A stretch of DNA of 64,000 nucleotides from an uncultured Spirochaetaceae bacterium (GCA_944389075.1 CALXLA010000002.1:17664-81663); one strand, 5' to 3'; shown: positions 8,224 through 18,388, counted from the first letter of the stretch. Notes: generated from the letters alone by a model not told the origin. Program-made: numbers and translations.

Positions 8224-9261
8224 TTATTCATTGTTTTTCTCTGTCCATCCTTCGATGAATGTCTGGACCTCTTCTTCCAGTACCTTCTTCTCAGGTAGAT
8301 AGAGAACATATTTTGAAGCAAATATCCTGTTCTCGAGTCCTCCAAGGACGTATTCGATTTTCGCAGAAGGTTTATCTGTACAGAGGATAATCCCGATAGG
8401 ATCATTATCATCAGGATCATTCACCTCGGCTTTGTAATAGTTTAGGTACATATTGAGCTGACCAACAGCAGCTGGCAGCAGTTTCCTTGTTTTCAGCTCG
8501 ATTATCACATAGGCTCTGAGAATCTTGTTGTAGAAGACCATGTCTGCATAGTAATGCTCATTGTCGAATGTTATTCTCTGCTGTCTTCCGACGAACATAA
8601 ATCCTTTGCCAAGTTCAAGAAGGAACTTCTCCAAATGACTGATGAGGGCATCTTCCAGATCAGATTCCATTACAGGCTTGTTCTCAGGAAGGCCGACAAA
8701 CTCAAAGACATAAGGATCTTTCAGAATATCCTCAGGCTTCTCTATTTCATGTCCCTTTTCTGCAAGCCTCCTGACTTCTTCCTTGTTCTCTTCCCCGCGC
8801 GAGAGAAGCAGACGTTCGTATAGCGATGAATCAAGTTGCCGCTTGAGTTCTCTGACAGACCACTTAGATGCAATGCATTCCTTCTCATAGAAGCTTCGTT
8901 TGCTGTCATCTGAGATTGTCAGAAGCTCGCAGTAGTGAGACCAGCTCAATTTAACAGACAGTGTCTGTTGATTTGGATAGGTGAGGAACAAGCGACGCAT
9001 AAACTGGAGATTGGAAATCGAGAAACCGTTTCCAAGTTCTGCTGTAAGTCTTTTTGAGAGAGTCTTCAGTATCTGTTCACCATACTTAGCTCTTTCCTGA
9101 TTTTTCTGCTCATCCTCAACAATGAGTCTTCTGATATTCCAGTAGGTAGAAAGCATTTCTGTGTTGACGCTGTGGACAATATTATTGCGGGATGAGGAGA
9201 TTATCTTCTTGATGTTTTCTATGAGATTGCTTTCATTTGCTGTGATATCGGCTCTCTCCAT
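8224..9261 (-). CDS. DUF1016/YhcG-family PDDEXK nuclease-like protein
   Basis: At 345 residues this has the full length of the family. The N-terminal half (about 1-190) is the helical DUF1016_N region with the YWNIRRLI and LSWSHYCELL segments. The C-terminal half has the PDDEXK-like core: DPYVFEFVGL, then ADMVFYN as the acidic strand and YVIIELKTRK as the E-x-K strand. These proteins are predicted nucleases often found near restriction or mobile loci. Here it stands alone between ppaC and rel, with GGAG before the start. Its target is unknown. Confidence 0.85.
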   Translation of the reverse strand: MERADITANESNLIENIKKIISSSRNNIVHSVNTEMLSTYWNIRRLIVEDEQKNQERAKYGEQILKTLSKRLTAELGNGFSISNLQFMRRLFLTYPNQQTLSVKLSWSHYCELLTISDDSKRSFYEKECIASKWSVRELKRQLDSSLYERLLLSRGEENKEEVRRLAEKGHEIEKPEDILKDPYVFEFVGLPENKPVMESDLEDALISHLEKFLLELGKGFMFVGRQQRITFDNEHYYADMVFYNKILRAYVIIELKTRKLLPAAVGQLNMYLNYYKAEVNDPDDNDPIGIILCTDKPSAKIEYVLGGLENRIFASKYVLYLPEKKVLEEEVQTFIEGWTEKNNE

Positions 9262-9305
9262 TCTGATCTCCGGATTGTTTTCTTTCAGAAAGTCTCTGCT
9301 ATTGC

Positions 9306-11339
9306 TTATACGCCTTGGATTCTTATGATAGATGGGATCTGACGTATTGCTGCGATAGTCCTTTTCATATCGTTATCGCTGTCAGCGCTGACTGTGAATG
9401 TGCCGACGAGCCCTTCCGGAGCGACATCCAGAGCACCCTGGATGAGATGGCCTCCATGCTTTCTTACCGCATTGTCGATCTCTCCGAAAAGCTCTGCATT
9501 GAATTTAGCAACTACTGAGAAGCGTCTCACAAGTTCCTGGCTGTCCCATTCTACAGGAACGATTCTGTCCTTTGCCTCAGGCATGTTCCTGAGGTTAGGG
9601 CAGTCTGCCCTGTGTATCACATAGCCTCTGCCTCTTGTTATGTATGCGACGATCTCATCGCCATGGACAGGATTGCAGCACTTAGCGAAATCGAAGAGGA
9701 TATTGCTGTTATTGCCGATTATGACTGCGCCTTTCCTGTTGTCCGTGTTGACGAACTTGAGTCCCTGCATGAGAGGAATGATTGATTTCGCGCTCTCTAT
9801 GGGGGAGAGCTGAGGCTTCTTCTCTTCCTGAGGTGCCGCAATCGGTATATTCGTCTGGGTATTCTTGTTGAGCCATGCCCTTATCTTCTTCTTCGCGGAA
9901 GTCGTCTGGGCATACTCAAGCCACTGCTGGTTAGGATGCGCAGAAGGACTTGTGAGAATCTCGACTATCTGCGTGTTGCCAAGCGGTTTGTTGAGCGCGA
10001 TTATCGAGCCATCTGCCTTTGCACCAGAACAGTGATTCCCGATATCCGTATGGACCTTGTATGCGAAATCAAGTGCTGTGGAACCGACTGGAAGCTCTAT
10101 GACATGGCCCTGTGGAGTGAAGATTACGATGGAATCCTTTAGGAGCTCATTCTTGATCTCATCCATGAAGTCTTCCGACTGCTCAATCTCCTTTGACCAT
10201 GTCTTTATCTTGCGTATGATCTTCTGGTAATTGATTGAATCGACAGTCTTCCATGTACCGGATTCAGAGCCTGATGCGGCCTTGTATGCCCAGTGCGCTG
10301 CAACACCTTCCTCAGCGGTCTTGTGCATCTCCTGTGTCCTGATCTGGATTTCAAGATGCCTGTTCTGAGGTCCGAGCACAGTCGTGTGCAGGGACTGGTA
10401 GTTGTTTGCCTTAGGCATGGCGATGTAATCCTTGAACCGCCCCTCGATAGGAATCCATGTGGAATGGATGATGCCAAGGATCGTGTAGCACTCGACTGTC
10501 GTCTGGCAGATCACACGGATGCCGAGGATATCGTAGATCTCATCGATTTCCTTCTTTCTCTTCTTTATCTTCTGGTAAATCGAATACGCATGCTTCACGC
10601 GCCCTGTTATCTCGATATCCGTGATGCCGGCCTTCCTGCATGCTTCCTCTATTGCACGTGATACCTGCTTTATATAGGCAGTGTATTCACCTTTCTTCTC
10701 AAGAAGATAGCTGTTTATATAGTCATATGACTCAGGCTTCAGAGCTTTCAGTGAAAGATCCTCAAGTTCGCTCTTGATAGTCGACATACCTAAGCTGTCT
10801 GCAATCGGCGCGAATATCTCAAGGCAATCGTTCGCGAACGCGCGCTTCCTTTCAGGGGAAAGCCCCTGGATCGTACGCATGTTATGAAGCTTATCCGCAA
10901 GCTTTATCAGTATCACTCGGAGATCCTTCGACATCGCGAAGAACATCTTCTTGATTGTCTCAGCTTCCTGTATGGACTTCTCGTCCGTGATCCTGCTTAT
11001 TTTGGTGACAGCCTGCACCATATGGCCGACTTCCTTGCCGAAGATCTCGGAAATCTCTTCCTCGGTGGTATCTGTGTCCTCTATAGTGTCATGCAGCAGA
11101 CCTGCTGAGACAGTATCAGCATCCATGCCGATCTGCATGAGAATCTCAGCCACTGCTATCGGATGAGTTATATAGGGCTGACCTGTCTTTCTTTTCTGGT
11201 CGCCATGCTTCTGGGCTGCGAATATCGCGGCTGCCGTTATCTTGGCACGGTCCTCATCGCTGTACCGGATGATCTTTTTGACGAACTTATCCACCAGTTC
11301 CTTGTTTGGGATAACTTCATTAAGTTCTCTTTCGTCCAT
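9306..11339 (-). CDS. rel: Bifunctional (p)ppGpp synthetase/hydrolase (Rel/SpoT)
   Basis: This 677-residue stringent-response enzyme makes and degrades (p)ppGpp. Domains in order are an HD hydrolase (HGDQKRKTGQPYITHP near residue 50, GLLHDTIEDT near 85), a nucleotidyltransferase synthetase (KANNYQSLHTTVLG near 310) and a TGS domain (DSIVIFTPQG onwards, about 395-455). A zinc-finger/helical part (CCNPVHGDEIVAYITRGRG) and a C-terminal ACT domain (about 605-677) follow. The HD motif is intact, so hydrolase activity is expected. The gene overlaps the end of prmC by 20 nt and is the last gene of a minus-strand operon with translation and DNA repair genes. Confidence 0.95.
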   Translation of the reverse strand: MDERELNEVIPNKELVDKFVKKIIRYSDEDRAKITAAAIFAAQKHGDQKRKTGQPYITHPIAVAEILMQIGMDADTVSAGLLHDTIEDTDTTEEEISEIFGKEVGHMVQAVTKISRITDEKSIQEAETIKKMFFAMSKDLRVILIKLADKLHNMRTIQGLSPERKRAFANDCLEIFAPIADSLGMSTIKSELEDLSLKALKPESYDYINSYLLEKKGEYTAYIKQVSRAIEEACRKAGITDIEITGRVKHAYSIYQKIKKRKKEIDEIYDILGIRVICQTTVECYTILGIIHSTWIPIEGRFKDYIAMPKANNYQSLHTTVLGPQNRHLEIQIRTQEMHKTAEEGVAAHWAYKAASGSESGTWKTVDSINYQKIIRKIKTWSKEIEQSEDFMDEIKNELLKDSIVIFTPQGHVIELPVGSTALDFAYKVHTDIGNHCSGAKADGSIIALNKPLGNTQIVEILTSPSAHPNQQWLEYAQTTSAKKKIRAWLNKNTQTNIPIAAPQEEKKPQLSPIESAKSIIPLMQGLKFVNTDNRKGAVIIGNNSNILFDFAKCCNPVHGDEIVAYITRGRGYVIHRADCPNLRNMPEAKDRIVPVEWDSQELVRRFSVVAKFNAELFGEIDNAVRKHGGHLIQGALDVAPEGLVGTFTVSADSDNDMKRTIAAIRQIPSIIRIQGV

Positions 11340-12141
11340 AAATCACCCGCTCTTTACCAGCAAGGTCCTTTTTCACGGCAATATGCCCAAGGCCTGCTTG
11401 TTCCATTATTCTAGCACATAAAGCAATCTGCCGATAGTCGCACTCTATAAGGAGGTATCCGCCATCATTCAGATGCTCAGGAGCTTCCGCGATTATCTTC
11501 CTGATGATATCAAGGCCATCATCACCTCCGCCGATCAGTGCAAGCTTAGGCTCTGTCTTGACATCCTTGTCGACCTCTTCATACCACTTATCTGTAACAT
11601 ATGGCGGATTTGTAGCGATTATATCGAAACTTACACCTTCCCACGGCTCGAAAAGACTGCCAAGCCTTGCTTCGGGCTCTCTTCCTGTGATTCTGGAATA
11701 ATTCTCTGTTGCAGTCCTCAATGCTTTCTCTGAGATATCGGAAAGAGCAACAGGGACAGACAACGTATGGGCGATTGCCGTACCTACAGCGCCGCTTCCC
11801 GTGCAGAGGTCAAGTATCCTTGGATTCTCGAAAGATGAAGCGCATTCGATAGCTGCATCCACAAGGGTCTCAGTGTCAGGACGCGGAATCAGGACATCCT
11901 CATTTACAGAGAAGGGAAGGCCATAGAATTCCTTCTCCCCCGTGATATATGCCATAGGCGTGCCAGAAAGCCTCTTCCCGAGAATTCTCCTGGCCTTTGC
12001 CTCTGTATCCGCATCAATCTCATCATCTGCATGGACGATCTGCGCAATATCATCGAAGCCTGATGCCATGCGGATGATCATGCGCACATCCACCGCATCG
12101 ATTTCATTCAGGAATTCTGCCTTGAGCTCTCTAAGCTTCAT
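11320..12141 (-). CDS. prmC: Release factor N5-glutamine methyltransferase PrmC
   Basis: This 273-residue SAM-dependent methyltransferase modifies the GGQ glutamine of class I release factors. The substrate-contact RPDTE is at 87-91, the SAM-binding [11 protein letters not shown] at 110-120 and the catalytic NPPY at 178-181. It starts inside the prfA stop (ATGA overlap), directly after its substrate gene, the usual prfA-prmC pairing. Confidence 0.95.
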   Translation of the reverse strand: MKLRELKAEFLNEIDAVDVRMIIRMASGFDDIAQIVHADDEIDADTEAKARRILGKRLSGTPMAYITGEKEFYGLPFSVNEDVLIPRPDTETLVDAAIECASSFENPRILDLCTGSGAVGTAIAHTLSVPVALSDISEKALRTATENYSRITGREPEARLGSLFEPWEGVSFDIIATNPPYVTDKWYEEVDKDVKTEPKLALIGGGDDGLDIIRKIIAEAPEHLNDGGYLLIECDYRQIALCARIMEQAGLGHIAVKKDLAGKERVIYGRKRT

Positions 12142-13259
12142 GCGTCAGGCTTTGAAGCTGTTGCTTCCTGCAGCGCCTTTTCGCCTGCCGCGATCTTCAG
12201 CGCATCGATAACCTCATCGAGCTCTCCTTCCATCACGAGATCAAGCTTGTAGAGGGTGAGATTGATTCTATGATCCGTCAGCCTGTTCTGAGGGAAGTTG
12301 TATGTACGGATTCTCTCGGATCTGTCTCCTGACCCTACCTGGCTCTTCCTCTCATCAGCACGCTCCTGCTGCTTCTTGCTCTCCTCAAGCTCATAGAGCC
12401 TGGATCTTAGGACTCTCAGAGCCTTAGCCCTGTTCTTTATCTGCGACTTCTCATCCTGGCAGATTACTACAAGACCTGTCGGTATATGGGTCATCCTCAC
12501 TGCGGAGTCCGTCGTATTGACGCACTGTCCGCCAGGGCCCCCGGCTCTCATGACGTCGATTCTCAGATCCTCGGGCCTTATCTCGATATCTGTCTCCTCA
12601 GCCTCTGGAAGCACTGCGACAGTTATCGCGGAGGTATGTATGCGCCCGGATGACTCTGTCTCTGGAACTCTCTGTACACGGTGGACACCTGACTCAAAAC
12701 GCAGCGAGCCATAGACATCCTTGCCGGAAATCGACACGACAATCTCCTTAAGGCCTCCGATGCCTGTCTCGTTCTGGCTCATGATATCCATCTTCCAGTG
12801 CTTTTTCTCCGCATAGCGGGAATACATGCGGAAGATATCAGCAGCGAACAGAGCGGCCTCATCACCACCTGTTCCTGCCCTTATTTCCATGATGATGTTC
12901 TTGCCTTCAAGCGGATCTGGCGGAATAAGGAGCATCTTGCACTCCTTCTCGGCTTTCACAAGCTTCTCCTCAAGCTCCGCAAGCTCTTCCTTTGCCATCT
13001 CCTGCATCTCAGGATCAGCTTCTGAATGAATAAGCTCTCTGGCACCCTCGATATCACTTTCCAGCCTGATCATCTCCTCAAGTTTCTCAATAACAGGGAC
13101 AAGGTGAGACCTTTCCTGCATCAGGCTCTTGTATTGCTTCATATCGGAAAGGACCGCCTGAGATGAAAGCCTGTCGTCGATCTCTTCAAGCTGTCTTTTG
13201 TACTCTGGTAGCTTTTCAGTCATAGCAATGAGTATATCAAGCGAATGATTCGATGCCAA
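12138..13259 (-). CDS. prfA: Peptide chain release factor 1
   Basis: This 373-residue factor reads UAA and UAG stop codons. The stop-recognition tripeptide is of RF1 type (PxT, here PET in [11 protein letters not shown]), not the SPF of RF2. The peptidyl-tRNA hydrolysis motif GGQ lies in [12 protein letters not shown] near residue 240. The C-terminal domain with [18 protein letters not shown] is complete. It lies 3 nt downstream of the exonuclease I gene and is followed by prmC. Confidence 0.96.
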   Translation of the reverse strand: MASNHSLDILIAMTEKLPEYKRQLEEIDDRLSSQAVLSDMKQYKSLMQERSHLVPVIEKLEEMIRLESDIEGARELIHSEADPEMQEMAKEELAELEEKLVKAEKECKMLLIPPDPLEGKNIIMEIRAGTGGDEAALFAADIFRMYSRYAEKKHWKMDIMSQNETGIGGLKEIVVSISGKDVYGSLRFESGVHRVQRVPETESSGRIHTSAITVAVLPEAEETDIEIRPEDLRIDVMRAGGPGGQCVNTTDSAVRMTHIPTGLVVICQDEKSQIKNRAKALRVLRSRLYELEESKKQQERADERKSQVGSGDRSERIRTYNFPQNRLTDHRINLTLYKLDLVMEGELDEVIDALKIAAGEKALQEATASKPDA

Positions 13260-13262
13260 TTG

Positions 13263-14663
13263 CTATGGCGCAATCACTTTCCTGTACAGTTCCTCACCAT
13301 ATTCCCTGAGCTTCAGGAGTATCGTCTTGCTTCTGCCATCAGTATCGAGCGAGTCAAGCTTCTCCTGGACCTCCCGCATGTAAAGCTCATATGTCTTCAC
13401 ATTGTCCAGGATAGGAGAGAGCAGGCGCTTCGCGCAGAAGTTGCGCCACATGATCTTCTCATTTTCCGGAAGCGCTTCTGGCCATGATCTGGCGACCTGA
13501 CGCCAAAGAAGCTGATGATACTTGGGGTCATCGAATACATACTCTCCCGATCTCAGCCTCTCTTCAGGTCTGAGTGTGCGGATTCTCGATAGCAGATTCT
13601 TGTCATGGATGCTCGTAAGCCTGTCATAGATCGCAAGGTCAGGATCCGTGTCAGCTGCTTTCTGCCTTTCCTCTTTCGCCTCAAGGATGTGCTGGCGTGA
13701 AAGAGATGGCGCTTTCCTTGCCTGTTCCGCTTTTGCAAGTATATCCTTTCTGGTGAATCCGAGACGCTCTTCGCTTTCGCTGTCGAGCACACTCAGCGGA
13801 GCTATGAACGGAATGCGGTTTATGGCAAGGCGGAATATACCGGTATCAGGATAGGAGCATGCAGAGCTTTCAGGTATATCCTTTGTCAGGTCGAAGCAGT
13901 ATAGCGTATTCGACTCAAGCGGATCGATTGCGATCGGAAGCACAGGATGGGTATTCCCTTTCTCTGATACGAACATCGATGATGTATAGAGCATAGGCGC
14001 GAAATGAGACGTATTCAGGAAATTCCTTATCTCGGTTTTCGACCTTATGGAGAGCGCCCATGAGAAGAGGTTGGGCTGCTTTTCCTTTATCAGCTTCGCG
14101 ACAGCTATAGTTGCCCAGACGTCGACAAGTGCATCATGTGCACCGACCTGGTCGATATTGTTCTCAGCTGTGAGATCAGTAAGCTTGAAAGATGATGCTC
14201 CTGTTTCCGGATTGATGATGGAGAAGTTCATTCCCTGTGGCCTGAGGTCCCTTGCTGCCCTGACAAGGTTTATGATGTCCCATCTGGATCTTCCAGCGCC
14301 ATACTCCCTTTCATACGGATCATACAGATTCCTGTAGAAGAGATTCCTCATCACCTCATCATCGAATGATACGGAATTATAGCCTGTTACTATTGTGTCA
14401 GGCTCCATGAAGAGATCCCGTATCCTTTCCGCGGCCTCCGCTTCTGCGATTCCCTTGCTGTTCACCTCCTGAGGTGTTATTCCTGTGACAAGGCAGGAAT
14501 CCGGGGAGGGGATGTAATCCGGAGACAGCTTCACATAAATCAGGACAGGCTCATCAATCACATTCATGTCCATATCAGTACGGATTGCTGCGAACTGAGC
14601 GAGCCTGTCATACTTCGGATTGAGGCCGAATGTCTCTATGTCGTACCAGAGGAATGTCTTCAT
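13263..14663 (-). CDS. sbcB: Exodeoxyribonuclease I (SbcB/ExoI)
   Basis: This 466-residue protein (E. coli enzyme about 475) degrades single-stranded DNA 3' to 5' in recombination and mismatch repair. The DEDD exonuclease motifs are visible: YDIETFGLNPKYDRLAQFAA at the N-terminus, TGYNSVSFDDEVMRN, and the third motif around VGAHDALVDV. The C-terminal region (about 190-466) has the SH3-like and helical domain of ExoI. The start overlaps the upstream NifX-like gene by one base (TGATG). ExoI is less common outside proteobacteria, but the full-length match of motifs is clear. Confidence 0.9.
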   Translation of the reverse strand: MKTFLWYDIETFGLNPKYDRLAQFAAIRTDMDMNVIDEPVLIYVKLSPDYIPSPDSCLVTGITPQEVNSKGIAEAEAAERIRDLFMEPDTIVTGYNSVSFDDEVMRNLFYRNLYDPYEREYGAGRSRWDIINLVRAARDLRPQGMNFSIINPETGASSFKLTDLTAENNIDQVGAHDALVDVWATIAVAKLIKEKQPNLFSWALSIRSKTEIRNFLNTSHFAPMLYTSSMFVSEKGNTHPVLPIAIDPLESNTLYCFDLTKDIPESSACSYPDTGIFRLAINRIPFIAPLSVLDSESEERLGFTRKDILAKAEQARKAPSLSRQHILEAKEERQKAADTDPDLAIYDRLTSIHDKNLLSRIRTLRPEERLRSGEYVFDDPKYHQLLWRQVARSWPEALPENEKIMWRNFCAKRLLSPILDNVKTYELYMREVQEKLDSLDTDGRSKTILLKLREYGEELYRKVIAP

Positions 14664-15055
14664 CAGTGGTGGCAGTGGTGTCCTTCACCATGCGAGCACT
14701 GATGCTCGCCTTCGTGATGATGGCATGTGGCGTTCATATCATAGGAGAGATTGCCTGCGATAAAGGCATTCACAGCCTCATCAGCGCTCCCTGTCACTCC
14801 AGGGAAAAGCTGTATGCCGCAGTTCGCAAGCGCAACCCTCGCTCCCTGTCCGATTCCTCCTGCGATCAGAACCTCGACATTGTTCCTTGCAAGGAAAGGA
14901 CCGAGTGCCTCATGCCCTCCTGTGCCAGATGTGCTGACGACTTCGCTTCTGACTACAGAGCCATTTTCGACTGTGTAGATCTTGAAATATTCTGTCCTGC
15001 CGAAATGACCGAAGACAGTTCCATCTGTATTATCATAACAAGCTGCGATTATCAT
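14663..15055 (-). CDS. NifX/NifB-type (dinitrogenase Fe-Mo cofactor) domain protein with His/Cys-rich tail
   Basis: This 130-residue protein carries the ribonuclease H-like NifX/NafY fold: an N-terminal strand AACYDNTDG and a GHFGRTEYFKIY loop. The middle segment VEVLIAGGIGQGARVALANCGI is characteristic, followed by PGVTGSADEAVNAF. The last 20 residues hold nine histidines and three cysteines, suggesting metal binding or storage. No nitrogenase genes are present, so a general iron-sulfur or metal cofactor role is more likely. It starts a minus-strand operon; the start codon is only 7 nt from a -10 box and lacks a Shine-Dalgarno. Confidence 0.82.
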   Translation of the reverse strand: MIIAACYDNTDGTVFGHFGRTEYFKIYTVENGSVVRSEVVSTSGTGGHEALGPFLARNNVEVLIAGGIGQGARVALANCGIQLFPGVTGSADEAVNAFIAGNLSYDMNATCHHHEGEHQCSHGEGHHCHH

Positions 15056-15062
15056 AAATATG

Positions 15063-15091
15063 AATATAATCCCAAAAAATCATATTGTGAA
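15063..15091 (-). promoter_or_regulatory. Promoter of the NifX-like operon, placed for leaderless transcription
   Basis: On the minus strand, TTCACA (15091-15086) and TATATT (15068-15063) are separated by exactly 17 nt. The ATG at 15055 follows after 7 nt. There is no Shine-Dalgarno. Confidence 0.6.
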
Positions 15092-15164
15092 TGTATTCAT
15101 TGACACTTTGCTCAGAGGAAAAATACAGTTAACATCAGAGTGCTTATATTCAGAGGGGTATATT

Positions 15165-16442
15165 ATGAAGGATTCCAGAAAAGAGATAATATCATGGTCG
15201 CTGTACGACTGGGCGAACAGCTCATTTGCGACAACTGTAATGGCGGGGTTCTTCCCGATATTCTTCTCTCAATATTGGTCTTATGGCGCTGACAGCACGC
15301 AGAGCACATTCTTCCTCGGGCTTGGCAATTCGATTGCATCGCTTGTCATCGCACTCATCGCGCCTATAATCGGAGCTATAGCCGACAGGGGAAGCTATCG
15401 GAAGAAGCTCCTGATTTTCTTTGCCTTCCTTGGCTCTGTCATGACGATAGGACTTGCTTTCATCGCCATGGGAATGTGGCCTATGGCTATATTCTTCTAC
15501 ATTGTCGCGACAATAGGATTCTCAGGTGCGAATACATTGTATGACTCCCTTCTTCCTTCCGTCGCTTCGGAGAAGAAAATCGATTTCGTCTCATCTCTTG
15601 GCTATGGTCTCGGGTATATAGGAGGCGGCCTTCTCTTTCTCATCAATGTCGCCATGTATATATTCCCGACAGCTTTCGGTCTTGAAGATGGCATCGAAGG
15701 TGTCAAGGCTTCTTTCATAACGGTAGGAGTCTGGTGGATGGTCTTCACAATACCGCTTATCCTTTTCGTGAAAGAGCCGAAAGGAGAGAAGATAAGTCTT
15801 GGTGTCGCTGTAAAGGATGGATTCGGGCAGATAGGCAGGACTCTGAAGGATCTGAGGAATCTGAAGAGCATAGCATGGTTCCTTGTCGGATACTGGTGCT
15901 ATATCGATGGTGTTGATACGATCATCAGGATGGCCACGGATTACGGTACAGCCCTTGGATTTTCTGCAACAAGCCTGATCATCGCACTGCTGATTACCCA
16001 GTTTGTGGCTTTTCCTGCTGCAATCGGCTATAACTTCCTCGGTCAGAAGATCGGAATCAGGAAGGCCCTGAATATCGCGATATTCGCATACATTGCCATT
16101 GCCACTCTCGGCTATTTCATGCAGACAGAGATTCATTTCTTCATTCTTGCGATGTGCATCGGCCTTTTCCAGGGTGGAATCCAGGCCCTCTCACGCTCAT
16201 ATTACGCCCGTCTTATCCCTAAGGAGCATTCATCCCAGTTCTATGGATTCTTCAATATGCTTGGCAAGTTCGCTGCCATCATAGGGCCTCTTCTCGTAGG
16301 CGTGATCTCAGTCATCACCGGAGACCAGAGGAACGGCATATTCTCGCTTGTCATCCTCTTCATAATCGGATTCTTCCTTCTCAGAAAGGTGGATGAGGAT
16401 AAAGCCGCGGAGGAAGTTGAGGCATACAGGCAGCTTCAGTGA
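15165..16442 (+). CDS. UMF1-type MFS transporter
   Basis: This 425-residue protein has about 12 predicted membrane spans and belongs to the Atg22-related UMF1 branch of the major facilitator superfamily. The N-terminal SWSLYDWANSSFATT is the family signature, followed by PIIGAIADRGSYRKKLL. ATG 15165 is chosen because AGAGGGG lies 7-13 nt before it and the family motif starts just after; an open frame back to 15060 has no such support. The substrate is unknown; UMF1 proteins are presumed efflux or nutrient permeases. A TTGACA about 50 nt upstream (near 15100) may be its -35. Confidence 0.88.
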   Translation: MKDSRKEIISWSLYDWANSSFATTVMAGFFPIFFSQYWSYGADSTQSTFFLGLGNSIASLVIALIAPIIGAIADRGSYRKKLLIFFAFLGSVMTIGLAFIAMGMWPMAIFFYIVATIGFSGANTLYDSLLPSVASEKKIDFVSSLGYGLGYIGGGLLFLINVAMYIFPTAFGLEDGIEGVKASFITVGVWWMVFTIPLILFVKEPKGEKISLGVAVKDGFGQIGRTLKDLRNLKSIAWFLVGYWCYIDGVDTIIRMATDYGTALGFSATSLIIALLITQFVAFPAAIGYNFLGQKIGIRKALNIAIFAYIAIATLGYFMQTEIHFFILAMCIGLFQGGIQALSRSYYARLIPKEHSSQFYGFFNMLGKFAAIIGPLLVGVISVITGDQRNGIFSLVILFIIGFFLLRKVDEDKAAEEVEAYRQLQ

Positions 16443-16471
16443 TTGCCCGATGAGGCAGTGGCTGTTAGAAT
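16443..16471 (+). promoter_or_regulatory. Promoter 6 nt before the secreted-protein gene
   Basis: TTGCCC (16443-16448), 17 nt, then extended TGT-TAGAAT (16463-16471). The ATG at 16478 follows after 6 nt with no Shine-Dalgarno. Confidence 0.6.
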
Positions 16472-16477
16472 CTCTGT

Positions 16478-17086
16478 ATGCTTAGAAGGATTTCTATTCT
16501 CATTGCCATTCTTCTATGCCTTGGCTTTCAGGCTTTCAGTGCAGCAAGTCCAGATGAGAGGACAGCCTCAGAAGCGGCTCATTTCGCATTTGCTGCTGCA
16601 ATTGCTTCCTATTATTCAAATCCTCAGGTAAGCCTGCAGGGTGTCACTTTTGACACATACGATGCCGCAGTTCCCGGTCAGATATCATTCGTCCGATCTG
16701 ACCTTTCTACATACCAGGATTCATTCGGTTTCTTCTCTGATGACAGACGGGCAGGCTTTGTCATGAATATAATCGCCAAGTTCATCTCAGGCGATATGGA
16801 AATGCCTTCTGCGGGGGAACTGATTGCTGATGGAACAATCAGGGTGACTGAGAGCTCGGGACTTGGTCCCTGGCTGAAGGAGACAGATGACTGGAGCGGA
16901 ACCGGATTCAGGTTTTCCGTATCCCTGATGATAGATGGTTCGCTTCTTTCCGGCGGGAATGTCGTTGAAGGAAGCTTCAAGGTGACAGGTTCAGAGAATA
17001 GGACAGTTCTGATTGAACCGGAGTACTTCAGGATAAATGGTTCTGATTTCAGGCTTGAAGATAGTGTATACTCTTTTACTGACTAG
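16478..17086 (+). CDS. Secreted or periplasmic protein of unknown function
   Basis: This 202-residue protein has an N-terminal signal peptide (MLRR, hydrophobic 6-18, likely cleavage after AFSAA near 22) and no lipobox cysteine. The rest is predicted mostly beta-strand with repeated aspartates, and I recognise no family. It sits just before hexokinase but appears to have its own promoter, whose -10 lies 6 nt before the start. Its role is unknown. Confidence 0.65.
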   Translation: MLRRISILIAILLCLGFQAFSAASPDERTASEAAHFAFAAAIASYYSNPQVSLQGVTFDTYDAAVPGQISFVRSDLSTYQDSFGFFSDDRRAGFVMNIIAKFISGDMEMPSAGELIADGTIRVTESSGLGPWLKETDDWSGTGFRFSVSLMIDGSLLSGGNVVEGSFKVTGSENRTVLIEPEYFRINGSDFRLEDSVYSFTD

Positions 17087-17095
17087 GAGGATTCT

Positions 17096-18388
17096 ATGAA
17101 TAAGGCAGAAGACTTTATTTCAAGACATATGCTTGGTGCTGAATGCGTGGATGAGGACAAGGTCCTCGCATTCTTTCTTGATGAGATGGGAAAGGGACTT
17201 GCTGAGGAAGGCGGCAGTTCCCTTGCGATGATTCCTACATACATCGCTCCGGATGCGGATATCGTTGCGGATAAGTCCGTGATAGTCATGGATGCCGGCG
17301 GCACAAATTTCCGTACCTGTCTTGTCACATTCGACAAGGACAGGAAGCCAGTCATCTCGGATTTCCAGAAAGTCGGCATGCCTGGAGCCAAAAGCGCCGT
17401 CACTGCAGCTGAGTTTTTCTCGATTCTCGCAGACAACGTCGAACGCCTCATAGATAAGAGCGACAGAATCGGATTCTGCTTTTCATATGCCACGAAGATC
17501 CTTGAGAACCACGATGGGATCCCGATGATCTTCTCGAAGGAGATAAAGGCAGAGGAAGTCATTGGCATGCCGCTTGGCGAGAATCTCCTTGCAGAACTTG
17601 CACGCCGAGGGCACGATGTATCGAAGCATAAGGTATCAGTAGTCAATGATACGGTCGCGACACTTCTTGCCGCAAAAGCCTGTTATCCTGATAATGCATC
17701 TTCCTATGTAGGATTCATACTCGGGACAGGTACGAATACAGCTTATATCGAGAAAAATGCCTCAATCGGCAAGATCGCGGGAGACAGCGGGCGCCAGATC
17801 ATCAATGTGGAATCCGGATGCCTCCGCCTTGCGCTTGGAGACCTCGATAAGAAGTTCATCGATAGCACGAAGGATCCTGATTCCTACTGGTTCGAGAAGA
17901 AGATATCAGGAGCATATCTCGGAGAGTTCTCCGCATGCGTGCTGAGGGAAGCTGTCGCGGAAGGTGTGCTCTCCGAAGAGTTCGGAAAGCGCTTCAGCCA
18001 GATCCAGCCTCTCAATACGACACGCATGAGCAACTACCTTGAGATGTGCCATAACACTGATTACGACCTTGTGCGCTGTGTTGAGGGCTCTGAAGAGGAT
18101 GCATCCGCGCTCTACAAGATCCTGAAGGCTATAATCGAAAGAGCCGGAAAGCTTACGGCAATCAACCTCACAGCTGCGATTCTTGCGTCCGGCGAAGGAA
18201 TGAATCCAAGAGAACCTGTTGTCATCAATGCAGATGGGACGACATTCTACAAGACAGAGTTCCTTGAATTCTATACGAGGCTGTATCTCGACAAGATCCT
18301 TGAGAAGAAGCATGGAAGGTATTATCAGATGGTACAGATAGACTCGTCTCCAACACTTGGCGCGGCAATAGCAGGACTATCAATCTGA
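17096..18388 (+). CDS. Hexokinase (eukaryote-like family)
   Basis: This 430-residue sugar kinase phosphorylates glucose and related hexoses with ATP at entry to glycolysis. Features are the ATP phosphate-1 loop MDAGGTNFRTCLVTF near 65, the catalytic aspartate in VVNDTVATLLA near 185, GFILGTGTNTAYIE near 210, and the sugar-binding NVESGCLRLALGDLD. The length and motifs match the eukaryote-like hexokinases seen in several spirochaetes rather than short bacterial Glk. AGGAGG precedes the start. It ends one base inside the following kinase start (TGATG), so the two are coupled. Confidence 0.9.
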   Translation: MNKAEDFISRHMLGAECVDEDKVLAFFLDEMGKGLAEEGGSSLAMIPTYIAPDADIVADKSVIVMDAGGTNFRTCLVTFDKDRKPVISDFQKVGMPGAKSAVTAAEFFSILADNVERLIDKSDRIGFCFSYATKILENHDGIPMIFSKEIKAEEVIGMPLGENLLAELARRGHDVSKHKVSVVNDTVATLLAAKACYPDNASSYVGFILGTGTNTAYIEKNASIGKIAGDSGRQIINVESGCLRLALGDLDKKFIDSTKDPDSYWFEKKISGAYLGEFSACVLREAVAEGVLSEEFGKRFSQIQPLNTTRMSNYLEMCHNTDYDLVRCVEGSEEDASALYKILKAIIERAGKLTAINLTAAILASGEGMNPREPVVINADGTTFYKTEFLEFYTRLYLDKILEKKHGRYYQMVQIDSSPTLGAAIAGLSI

